NCBI RefSeq assembly: GCF_018137965.1
Contig: NZ_CP073100.1
Coordinates: 1,302,001 to 1,366,000 of the forward strand
DNA: 64,000 nucleotides
DNA from: Luteolibacter ambystomatis
Lineage (GTDB): Bacteria > Verrucomicrobiota > Verrucomicrobiia > Verrucomicrobiales > Akkermansiaceae
Direction: 5' to 3'
In this document: positions 1-6,219 of the stretch, in pieces
How the letters are laid out: each line of letters starts with the position of its first letter
Position numbering within the stretch: position 1 is the first letter of the stretch
Notes under the pieces: generated by a model
Seen by the model: the letters and a program-made list of their open reading frames with translations, nothing else
Told to the model about the DNA's origin: nothing
Databases searched by the model: none
Made by a program: the position numbers and the translations under genes

Positions 1-199
1 TGATGACGCGGGGAAGATCGTTTCGACCGAAGGATTGAGTGTCCTTCCAAGTGTTGCCGTCGCGGTATCCGCGGCTGAGGCTCACGCTGTAGCGTATGCC
101 ATTCTCGGACTGGTTCTGCCAGATGGTGGCCTTGATTGATCCGAAGCGGACTTCATGGGCTGGTCTATTCTTCGAAGAGTTCTCGTTTGTTTGTGACAT
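1..199 (-). CDS. Short plasmid/ICE-type protein of unknown function (3' end cut by window)
   Basis: The frame reads leftward from an ATG at 199 and runs off the window edge, so about 66 residues are visible. The start MSQTNENSSKNRPAHEVRFG followed by an IKATIWQNQ..GIRYSVSLSRGYRDG pattern matches, from memory, a small family of uncharacterised proteins common on plasmids and integrative elements, often near anti-restriction genes. AAAGGA sits just upstream of the start. The gene is preceded by a leader almost identical in its 3' part to the one before the gene at 3902-4297. That shared leader and the ArdC and methylase neighbours place it in the backbone of the mobile element. Biochemical role unknown. 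Confidence 0.75.
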   Translation of the reverse strand, partial: MSQTNENSSKNRPAHEVRFGSIKATIWQNQSENGIRYSVSLSRGYRDGNTWKDTQSFGRNDLPRVI

Positions 200-345
200 G
201 GTGTTTTCCTTTAAAGTTGGTTTCTCCCTCATGGGATTGCAGACTTCGAAGCAGGCCTTCAGGCGGGCCTGTCACCGTTCGCGGTCGCAACGGAGTGAAG
301 ATATGCGCCAGCAATTGACTGGCCTGACGGGTCTGCTCTCCTGCA
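200..345 (-). promoter_or_regulatory. Candidate structured 5' leader, copy A
   Basis: Read on the minus strand, this stretch ends with GCAATCCCATGAGGGAGAAA, then CCAACTTTAAAGGA and the start codon. The last 40 or so bases match the leader at 4298-4440 closely. It contains a short CCC-ATGA-GGG hairpin and a possible long-range stem GCAGAC/GTCTGC enclosing about 90 bases. The copy at 4298 keeps this pairing with different bases (GCTGACC/GGTCAGC). The setting, mobile-element genes next to anti-restriction and methylase genes, resembles that of the published radC RNA motif, but I could not test membership. In 346-605 I see no further feature. Confidence 0.5.
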
Positions 346-605
346 CATCCCTCAATCATCAGGGAGAAGCCCTTGGAAAAGCCGTCACGGTAGGGGGCTC
401 TGAGGAGTGCTTCTCCAGCCTTTTGCGAGATGGCAGGTCAAGGTATCTCGGCTTCCGGCTGGCAGAGTGGTTACTGCCGGGGGACGGTGCTGCTGGATCC
501 TCGGGCTTGCGGAAGTCGAGAGTCTAATGCTGTCAGAGTGGTGGCGCCGAGCGCTGATTCTGCCTTCAGGCTTGAACTGGACTCGGAATGTTCTGAGCTA
601 GCGCG

Positions 606-2036
606 ATGGGAGCGGCTTCAGACGATGAAAGGTATCTCTGCTACGAGTGCGTGGGCGATCAGTATCTCCGGAACGAGATCCAAGGGCAGGGGAAGATTAG
701 GAAGTGCTTCCACTGCAAGACCCGGCGGAACGCCTGCAATATCAAGCTCGTGGCCACGAAGGTGGAGCGGGTGTTCGAAAGCCATTTTGTCCGGACTGAC
801 ACGGAACCATCGGCATGGGAGTACACGCTCATTAAGGAGATGGACTACGACTGGGACCGGGAAGGTGAGCCTGTGAGTGCAGTGGTCGCCGAGATTGCCG
901 GCGTGGACGATGAGGTTGCGGATGCAATCGTTGAGGAACTGGAAGACCGCCACAGCGATTTTGATTCGGCCGCGATGGGGGAAGAGTGTGAGTTTGATTC
1001 CCAGTCGCACTACGCTCCACGCCTGTTAGACGGCTACAACCGGTACCATCAGAGCTGGAATTCGCTTGAGGAGCGGCTGCGGCACGAATGCAGATTCATC
1101 GGACGATCATCACAGGCAATTCTGGATGAAGTTTTTGCCGAGGTTGAGTCGCTGGTGACTCGGGAGGGAGGGCCTGTGGTGAGACTTATTGGTCCTGGAA
1201 CCACGTTCGGAGAACTGTTTCGCGCTCGGGTTTTCCAGTCCATCATTGGCCTGGAAAAGGGGTTGGCCCGCCCGGATCTTGAAGTCGGTCCACCCCCTTT
1301 GGGGCAGGCCTCAGCGGGGCGAATGAACGCCCAAGGTATCTCCGTCTTCTATGGAGCCCTTGATGCGGGGACGGCTTTAGCAGAGGTTCGTCCGCCTGTA
1401 GGGGCCAACGTCATAGTCACCAAGTTTCGAGTAACAAGAGATCTACGAGTGTTGGATGTCGCCGCGTTGAAAGAAATCATCACTCGGGAGAGCTACTTCG
1501 ATCCGCGGCATCAGCAATTGCTGGAGCGCGCGGCATTTCTGGGAATCTTGGCCGGGAAGATGACGGCACCCGTACTGCCGGGAAATGAGGGCTCTCAGTA
1601 TCTCGTGACGCAGGTTGTTGCCGACTACCTTGCCTCCGAACACGATCTGGACGGGATGATTTACCCCTCGGTTCAGGTGACCAACGGAGTGAATGTGGTT
1701 CTCTTTCATCGGGCGTCTAGGGTGGCGGCAATTGACCTTCCGGAGGGAACTGAGATCGAAATTGAACCCGACGGATGGGACGAAGACGGTCCTAGCGACG
1801 ATTTCCTTGTTGTTGAGAGGGTGCCTGGTGTCGTTCCGCCGCCTGCGAGGCCTGCTCATGAAGGAGCCGACAATTCGTTTCTACTTGGTATGCTGCTCTC
1901 GATGGAGTCAGGCGACCTGAGACAAATTAGTCTGGAGATTCTTTTGGACCAAACTGAAGTTCGGAGAGTCAGGTCCGTTGTGTTCCACACTGCCGAGTCC
2001 GGGGTTCGTCGAGTAAGGCGAGAAGGAGAAGAGTGA
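606..2036 (+). CDS. RES-domain protein with N-terminal zinc ribbon (HEPN/RES N-terminal type)
   Basis: The N-terminus has two CxxC pairs (C12/C15 and C34/C37) spaced like a zinc ribbon, as in RES proteins with a HEPN/RES N-terminal domain. Residues about 195-385 hold a RES domain. The GRMNAQGISVFYGALDAGTA block near residue 238, followed by LAEVRP, supplies the arginine, tyrosine and glutamate expected of RES NAD-degrading enzymes. Characterised RES toxins destroy NAD+, so that is the inferred activity. RES toxins usually sit beside an Xre-type antitoxin, and none is adjacent here. A stand-alone defence or regulatory role is therefore possible. The acidic tail after residue 390 is unassigned. 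The ATG at 606 has only a weak ribosome site, and a hairpin follows the stop. Confidence 0.75.
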   Translation: MGAASDDERYLCYECVGDQYLRNEIQGQGKIRKCFHCKTRRNACNIKLVATKVERVFESHFVRTDTEPSAWEYTLIKEMDYDWDREGEPVSAVVAEIAGVDDEVADAIVEELEDRHSDFDSAAMGEECEFDSQSHYAPRLLDGYNRYHQSWNSLEERLRHECRFIGRSSQAILDEVFAEVESLVTREGGPVVRLIGPGTTFGELFRARVFQSIIGLEKGLARPDLEVGPPPLGQASAGRMNAQGISVFYGALDAGTALAEVRPPVGANVIVTKFRVTRDLRVLDVAALKEIITRESYFDPRHQQLLERAAFLGILAGKMTAPVLPGNEGSQYLVTQVVADYLASEHDLDGMIYPSVQVTNGVNVVLFHRASRVAAIDLPEGTEIEIEPDGWDEDGPSDDFLVVERVPGVVPPPARPAHEGADNSFLLGMLLSMESGDLRQISLEILLDQTEVRRVRSVVFHTAESGVRRVRREGEE

Positions 2037-2091
2037 CTGTAAGCGTAACCGAACACCGGGCACGGCAGACAAGCTCTTCAAATTGATGATC

Positions 2092-2117
2092 GGCGGTGTC
2101 CTGGTTCGGACACCGCC
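2092..2117 (+). terminator. Hairpin after the RES gene, possibly serving both sides
   Basis: Perfect 10-bp arms GGCGGTGTCC / GGACACCGCC surround a 6-base loop and are followed by CTATTTC. It lies between two convergent genes, so it could end transcription from either. The T-run is short, so efficiency is uncertain. Confidence 0.5.
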
Positions 2118-2148
2118 CTATTTCAAGAGTGCTTGTCGAACTCTGTGC

Positions 2149-2463
2149 TTATCGGGTGGGAGCTTCTGCTCTCCTTGGCCAGAGCAAGTCCACGCCCACT
2201 CCGGCACCCCAAGGGGCAACGCGGCTTCCTTTCCTGATTACCCGAACGGCACGTTGCGCCGCTTGCTTGGTAAAAACCCTTGGGGCGGCTTGCCGCGCCC
2301 AGTTCCGAGCCTGCTGCATCTTCGGATGAGGGCGGGAGTAAGGTGGCGTGCTGTGGGCGAACTGCGGTGGCGGCGGGGTAGGGCGGTAGTAGCGCCCCTG
2401 TTGTGCGTTGCTGCTACCAGTCAGAACTATTGTGGCGATGAATGCTGATGTGAGGTATCTCAT
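2149..2463 (-). CDS. Small exported proline-rich protein
   Basis: A 104-residue protein beginning MRYLTSAFIATIVLTGSSNA, a plausible Sec signal peptide with cleavage after ..SNA. The mature part is rich in proline and tyrosine (YYRPTPPPPQF..), then basic with tryptophans. There are no catalytic motifs. An in-frame TTG six bases earlier would add two residues. I prefer the ATG at 2463 because the signal peptide begins there, although no good ribosome site is visible for either start. Function unknown. Confidence 0.55.
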   Translation of the reverse strand: MRYLTSAFIATIVLTGSSNAQQGRYYRPTPPPPQFAHSTPPYSRPHPKMQQARNWARQAAPRVFTKQAAQRAVRVIRKGSRVAPWGAGVGVDLLWPRRAEAPTR

Positions 2464-2581
2464 TCTCAATTGGGGGTTAGGACGATGGCAGCTACTCCAG
2501 TTAATGCTGAGCGCAAGGGAACCGGCGTGAGAAACCGAATAATTACCTCTTCCGGTAGTACCGCACGCTGGCTTTTGACCG

Positions 2582-3037
2582 TTAGAAGAGATTTAGCTGC
2601 TGGGTCGCCGGCAACTTGCTACAGATCTCGGACCTTACGAATTCCTTCGGGGTCATCGTCGCAAAGGTCTTCAACGGCACAAACATCGAACGATAGCCCG
2701 TCTCGGTGACGCCGGGAAGCGGACCGTCGTGCCTGACCTCGAGATGGGCAGACCAATGGCTGATGTGGAATGGGCGGAAGCGGACGCGAAATGTCCAGGG
2801 CGGCGCGTTGAATTCGGCGCTGCTCCAGCCTGCGAGGGTAAGCTCTCCATCGGTCTTTGGCGCGACTTCGTCGAAACATGCTGCCATGCAATCAAACCCC
2901 AGCTCCCGGAAATGTGTCCAACAGAGCGATTTGAGTTTGGATAGGGGTAGATTCTCTTCTTCAGGCTTTTCGGTGGCGATCGTCACGGCCTCGGGGAAGA
3001 GTTCCGCTGCTAGCGCTCGTAGTTCATCTAGGGTCAA
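2582..3037 (-). CDS. Hypothetical protein paired with the methylase-like gene
   Basis: I place the start at TTG 3037 because GGAGG lies six bases before it, and because the frame further upstream overlaps the methylase gene and has implausible composition. This gives 151 residues. The protein is a compact globular sequence with an aromatic-rich middle (PPWTFRVRFRPFHISHWSAH) and a charged, leucine-rich N-terminus. I do not recognise the family. It starts 17 bases after the methylase-like gene ends, on the same strand, so the two are probably co-transcribed and may act together. Confidence 0.65.
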   Translation of the reverse strand: MTLDELRALAAELFPEAVTIATEKPEEENLPLSKLKSLCWTHFRELGFDCMAACFDEVAPKTDGELTLAGWSSAEFNAPPWTFRVRFRPFHISHWSAHLEVRHDGPLPGVTETGYRSMFVPLKTFATMTPKEFVRSEICSKLPATQQLNLF

Positions 3038-3054
3038 GTGAGGCCTCCGTCGGG

Positions 3055-3801
3055 TTAAAGGTTTAAGAGGAACTGGCCGCGGCCATCGTCCGGGTCGAAG
3101 TGTCGCTGTGGGATCTCCATATCGGGCGTGGTTTGGGCAACAGAGCCGGCGAGGTCCTTCAGCCTGCCCAAAGCTTGGCGCTGATCTTCGCCTACTCGGT
3201 GCCAGTGCACATTTTTCCATGCACGCGTGACGGTCATGCGGATGGTATCGCCGAGTACTACATGCGCGGGAACGCCCCAGAGGGTGAGGTTGATGTAGCA
3301 CATGTCGGTGGCAACAGGGTTGATGTCCTGAGCTGTAATCCGCAGTAGATCGACCGAGTCGGGGGCGAAGAGCTGAGCGAGGGCGAGTGCCATTCCGCCG
3401 CTTCCGCAAGCTGGCTCATTGACGGAGATTGGGACTCCCTTGCGCTTCACCTCCTCCACATCAACGGTCATCCGTGCGATCAACTGCGAGATCTCAGGTG
3501 GTGTGTAGAATTCGCCGCGAGCCTGTTTTGAGGAATGAGCCGCGCATTCGAGATAGAAAGGCCCGAGCAGATCGGTGAATGGGTGCTGCTCCATCTCCTG
3601 CACCAGCTTGGCAAATGCGAGTGAGAGATCGCTGAGTTCATCTCGGCTGTACGCCTTCGCGGTATCGAGATATTCCTCCTCGCGACGACCGATGGCTAGC
3701 GAGCATGCGGCGATTCGGCAGAAATCGGAAAATACAGTAACGGTTGCACCCTTTGTCCGCGCAATGCTTAGTAATACGGATCGGAAACCTTCATTCGACA
3801 A
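3055..3801 (-). CDS. N6-DNA methylase-fold protein lacking the catalytic NPPY motif
   Basis: The SAM-binding motif NEPACGSGGMAL and the preceding ARGEFYTPPEISQLIARM block are those of HsdM-type N6-adenine methylases. The expected NPPY/NPPF catalytic motif is absent. The equivalent region reads LGDTIRMTVTRAWKNVHWHR. This matches a compact plasmid/ICE-associated family of similar length, also without NPPY, that often accompanies ArdC. The role is unproven, perhaps SAM binding or anti-restriction. I start it at TTG 3801, seven bases after a GGAG. The longer frame from ATG 3894 would run through a perfect 12-bp terminator-like hairpin. The chosen start gives 248 residues, close to family length. 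Confidence 0.75.
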   Translation of the reverse strand: MSNEGFRSVLLSIARTKGATVTVFSDFCRIAACSLAIGRREEEYLDTAKAYSRDELSDLSLAFAKLVQEMEQHPFTDLLGPFYLECAAHSSKQARGEFYTPPEISQLIARMTVDVEEVKRKGVPISVNEPACGSGGMALALAQLFAPDSVDLLRITAQDINPVATDMCYINLTLWGVPAHVVLGDTIRMTVTRAWKNVHWHRVGEDQRQALGRLKDLAGSVAQTTPDMEIPQRHFDPDDGRGQFLLNL

Positions 3802-3864
3802 GTAATTGCTCCATTGATTGTCCGACCGTTCTAGTGCCCAGCGAGCACATAGGTTGGAAAATTG

Positions 3865-3893
3865 TGTGGCGGCACCGTGAAGGTGCCGCCACA
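3865..3893 (-). terminator. Terminator hairpin behind the gene at 3902-4297
   Basis: Perfect 12-bp arms TGTGGCGGCACC / GGTGCCGCCACA with a 5-base loop, followed on the minus strand by CAATTTTCC. It begins nine bases after the stop of the upstream gene and has the form of an intrinsic terminator. This argues that the methylase gene begins after it. Confidence 0.7.
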
Positions 3894-3901
3894 TTCATGC
3901 C

Positions 3902-4297
3902 CTACCATGAAGCTTGGTAGTATACGTGGCGCCGCCAGTCGTTGGCCTGCAGCCACGCGATGGCCTTGGTCAGGATCTCGATGTCTTCAGCCCTCTGCTC
4001 GGCGTCGTTGGTGCTTTCGCCAAAGAAGAAGCCGGTTGTTTTCGGCAGTCTTCCCTCGCGGACGGCTAAGACGAGCTGTGCGAGATCGTCCTCATCCAAG
4101 TAGATTGGCCTGCAGTCGTCTTCGCCGTCTGAGAAGTTCTCGACGATGAATCCATGCAGGTCTGGATGCTTCCGCCAATAGCCTAGCTCAAAGTTCTTCG
4201 ATTTCAGACGATAGCCCCCTTCGCATTGGTTGTTCTCTGGGTTTGTCCAATCGGTGGAGAGGTGTTCCTCCCCGGTTAGATACATATCAAGGCCCAT
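3902..4297 (-). CDS. Phage/plasmid-type MGLDMYL-family small protein
   Basis: A 131-residue protein starting MGLDMYLTGEE, with ELGYWRKHPDLHGFIVENF in the middle and a C-terminal AIAWLQANDW segment. This layout is familiar from small proteins in phages and plasmids, but their function is not established. AAGGAGGG seven bases before the ATG is a strong ribosome site. The gene has its own leader (4298-4440) and its own terminator, so it looks like a separate transcription unit in the mobile-element backbone. Confidence 0.75.
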   Translation of the reverse strand: MGLDMYLTGEEHLSTDWTNPENNQCEGGYRLKSKNFELGYWRKHPDLHGFIVENFSDGEDDCRPIYLDEDDLAQLVLAVREGRLPKTTGFFFGESTNDAEQRAEDIEILTKAIAWLQANDWRRHVYYQASW

Positions 4298-4440
4298 TTG
4301 GCCCTCCTTTTAGGTTGGTTTCTCCCTGATGGGATTGCCCTCGCGAAAGCTGACCCCTAGACGCGGAGGTCACCGGAACGGCTGAAACAAAGTGGAGGAA
4401 CCGCAGGCAGGTTTGACGCCCGCGGCGGGTCAGCTAAGAG
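4298..4440 (-). promoter_or_regulatory. Candidate structured 5' leader, copy B
   Basis: The minus strand reads GCAATCCCATCAGGGAGAAA then CCAACC..AAAGGAGG and the start codon, as in copy A at 200-345. Both copies carry CGGTGAC in the middle and a closing stem whose two sides differ between copies but stay complementary (GCTGACC with GGTCAGC here). This pattern of covariation supports a conserved RNA structure. No further signal is seen from 4441 to 4581. Confidence 0.5.
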
Positions 4441-4581
4441 CAATGCCGACCATAGGAAGGGAACCAACCGTGGTGGGGTCAAAGGCGGTCGATGCGAGGC
4501 ATCTCCATCCGGAGAGCGGGGCCGCCCGATTGGGCTTGGCCGGGAATCGCTTGATCGATCCCGGGCAGCCTATCTGGGGCG

Positions 4582-5463
4582 TCAACGGGATCTTCCAAGG
4601 ATATAGTCGGTCGCTTTCTGTCCTTCGGAGGCTGCGCGGACAACCCAGCTCTTGGCCTCCTTGGTTCGTAGGGCGTCCGACCAGCCCTTGATGTAGGCGG
4701 CCGAGTTTTCAATTTCCTCTTCGATGATGCCGGCATGGGCATTCAGAAATGAAGCGGTCATCTCGGCAACGAGTTCTTCCTCGGCGTAGGTCTTTTGAGC
4801 AGTGTCGCCAGCGGCATTAATGCCTCGGTTTTCCAGCAGTGATTTGCGGGCTAGGCGCGATGCGTGGCCGGTCGAGTGCGCCAGTTCGTGGAAGAGGGTG
4901 GTATACAGGGCGACTTCGTTTACGAAGTAACGGTTTGCCGGCATGTGAACAGAATCGGTTGATGGCCTGTAGCAGGGGACAGCGCTCCCCTCACTGATTG
5001 ACGGAGGGTTCGGCATGCCTTCGATGATTGCGCGGGCGCGATTGGTCCTCTCGCTAACAGAGAGCTCTGGAAGTTCCTCCGGTTCAGGAAACGCGATTCC
5101 ATCGATCTGTGACGCATGGAAGACAGTGTAGGCTTTCAGGTAACCGCGCTTAAGGGATTTGCCTTCCTCGGGCTCGATTTGTTCATTGGCTTTCTCATAG
5201 GTGCCGTACTTCACGACAAGGAAGCCGCGCTCACCCTTGCGGACGTGTCCCCCAAGTTCCTTCGCCTGAAGGAAGGTCAGGAAGTATGGCGACGTGAATC
5301 TCTGCGATCCTAGGAGCAGGACGTTGATGCCGTTGTATTCCTTCTGGGTGGAGAAGTTCTTTGGGAACCCGGTTTTTGAGAAGTATGGCGACTTCCAGGG
5401 GACTACGCCGTTCTCCAGGTGGTCGAGGATTCGGTTGGTGATCTGCTCATATACATTCTGCAA
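4582..5463 (-). CDS. ardC: ArdC-like anti-restriction protein (ssDNA-binding N-terminus plus zincin domain)
   Basis: The N-terminus (residues 1-130) has the ArdC pattern: YEQITNRILDHLENGVVPWK, then NGINVLLL, and LGGHVRKGERGFLVVKY. The C-terminus carries LFHELAHSTGH near residue 188, the HExxH-type zinc site of the metallopeptidase-like half. ArdC proteins protect incoming single-stranded DNA from restriction during conjugation. The 293-residue length is typical. The TTG start at 5463 is supported by GGAG six bases before it, with no better ATG nearby. A methylase-fold gene on the same strand and a relaxase elsewhere in the element fit a conjugation-linked role. Confidence 0.88.
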   Translation of the reverse strand: MQNVYEQITNRILDHLENGVVPWKSPYFSKTGFPKNFSTQKEYNGINVLLLGSQRFTSPYFLTFLQAKELGGHVRKGERGFLVVKYGTYEKANEQIEPEEGKSLKRGYLKAYTVFHASQIDGIAFPEPEELPELSVSERTNRARAIIEGMPNPPSISEGSAVPCYRPSTDSVHMPANRYFVNEVALYTTLFHELAHSTGHASRLARKSLLENRGINAAGDTAQKTYAEEELVAEMTASFLNAHAGIIEEEIENSAAYIKGWSDALRTKEAKSWVVRAASEGQKATDYILGRSR

Positions 5464-5594
5464 TTGCTACTCCATGGTTGTTGGCCATGGAGTTCTAGCG
5501 CCCCCTAGGAACATAGGTAGAGTGGCAGCTCTCATCGTGCGGCGGTGGGCCTTCTTTTGCCCGCGAGCGAATGGCTGCTCTGCGTCCGTCGCTT

Positions 5595-5614
5595 GACTAC
5601 TCAAACCGGTAAAA
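5595..5614 (+). repeat. CTAC-N6-CGGTAAAA element, copy 1
   Basis: One of six 20-base elements sharing CTAC, six variable bases and CGGTAAAA. It lies between the divergent ardC gene and the zinc-ribbon gene, about 100 bases before the latter and reading towards it. Confidence 0.6.
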
Positions 5615-5717
5615 ACTGGCTGTTTCTGCCCTGTCAATCGTTCAGAGGCTGTGGGACATTTGACTCACTGTTAGGCAATGTGGCACGATTGAACCCATTC
5701 GAGCCACAAAGAGGAAC

Positions 5718-6185
5718 ATGCAGCCCTACACCATTCACCCTCCATTTTTTCTACTGCGCTCTCTGGAGCGATGCTGGCGGTGCAACGAGGTTGCCCGGGT
5801 CTTTGCGTTCGCAGCATCTCGCTGCACGACCTCGGATGAGGAACTGGAGGACTACATTCCTCTCGGCGGTCCGTTCATGCTGTACAACGCGCTCGACCTG
5901 CCGGCTGACTTGGTTGAATTCGCCCGCGAGCTTGGAGCGTCGATTCAGAGACGGTATTCCAAGACGGCAGAAACGGAATACTACATGAACCTCTGCCATT
6001 GCGGGGCACCCTTTGGGGACTACTTCATGTTTAATGAGCCTGGACACGCGTTTTTCCCGACCAGCGAGGAGGAGGCCGCGATGATCGAGATTTTTCAGCT
6101 TCCGCTCCCTCATCCGGTGGGCGTGGACTCCGGATTCACCGAAAGCGATCTCAGTTTGATCTTCGAGTGCGGGATCCGGCGATAG
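5718..6185 (+). CDS. Zinc-ribbon-like protein of unknown function
   Basis: A 155-residue protein with CWRC at 19-22 and CHC at 93-95. These fit a split metal-binding site, as in proteins reading CWKC..YxANxCxxCGxxxGDFF, a zinc-ribbon module sometimes found at the end of DUF5710 proteins. Here the second pair is CxCG followed by APFGDYFM. GAGGAAC lies directly before the ATG. Its stop is 35 bases from the end of the convergent NACHT gene. It could be an accessory to that gene or independent cargo. Function unknown. Confidence 0.7.
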   Translation: MQPYTIHPPFFLLRSLERCWRCNEVARVFAFAASRCTTSDEELEDYIPLGGPFMLYNALDLPADLVEFARELGASIQRRYSKTAETEYYMNLCHCGAPFGDYFMFNEPGHAFFPTSEEEAAMIEIFQLPLPHPVGVDSGFTESDLSLIFECGIRR

Positions 6186-6219
6186 GCGCCTGTCCGCCGC
6201 ATTGGAGGGATGTGTCACT

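Noticed and set aside
352..372. Possible third copy of the shared leader on the plus strand before the RES gene
   Set aside because: ATCAGGGAGAAGCC resembles the leader, but the CCC/GGG hairpin is broken and the following bases do not match.
3038..3409. Long N-terminal extension of the 151-residue protein
   Set aside because: It overlaps the methylase-like gene and is arginine- and histidine-rich shadow sequence. A GGAGG lies correctly before TTG 3037.
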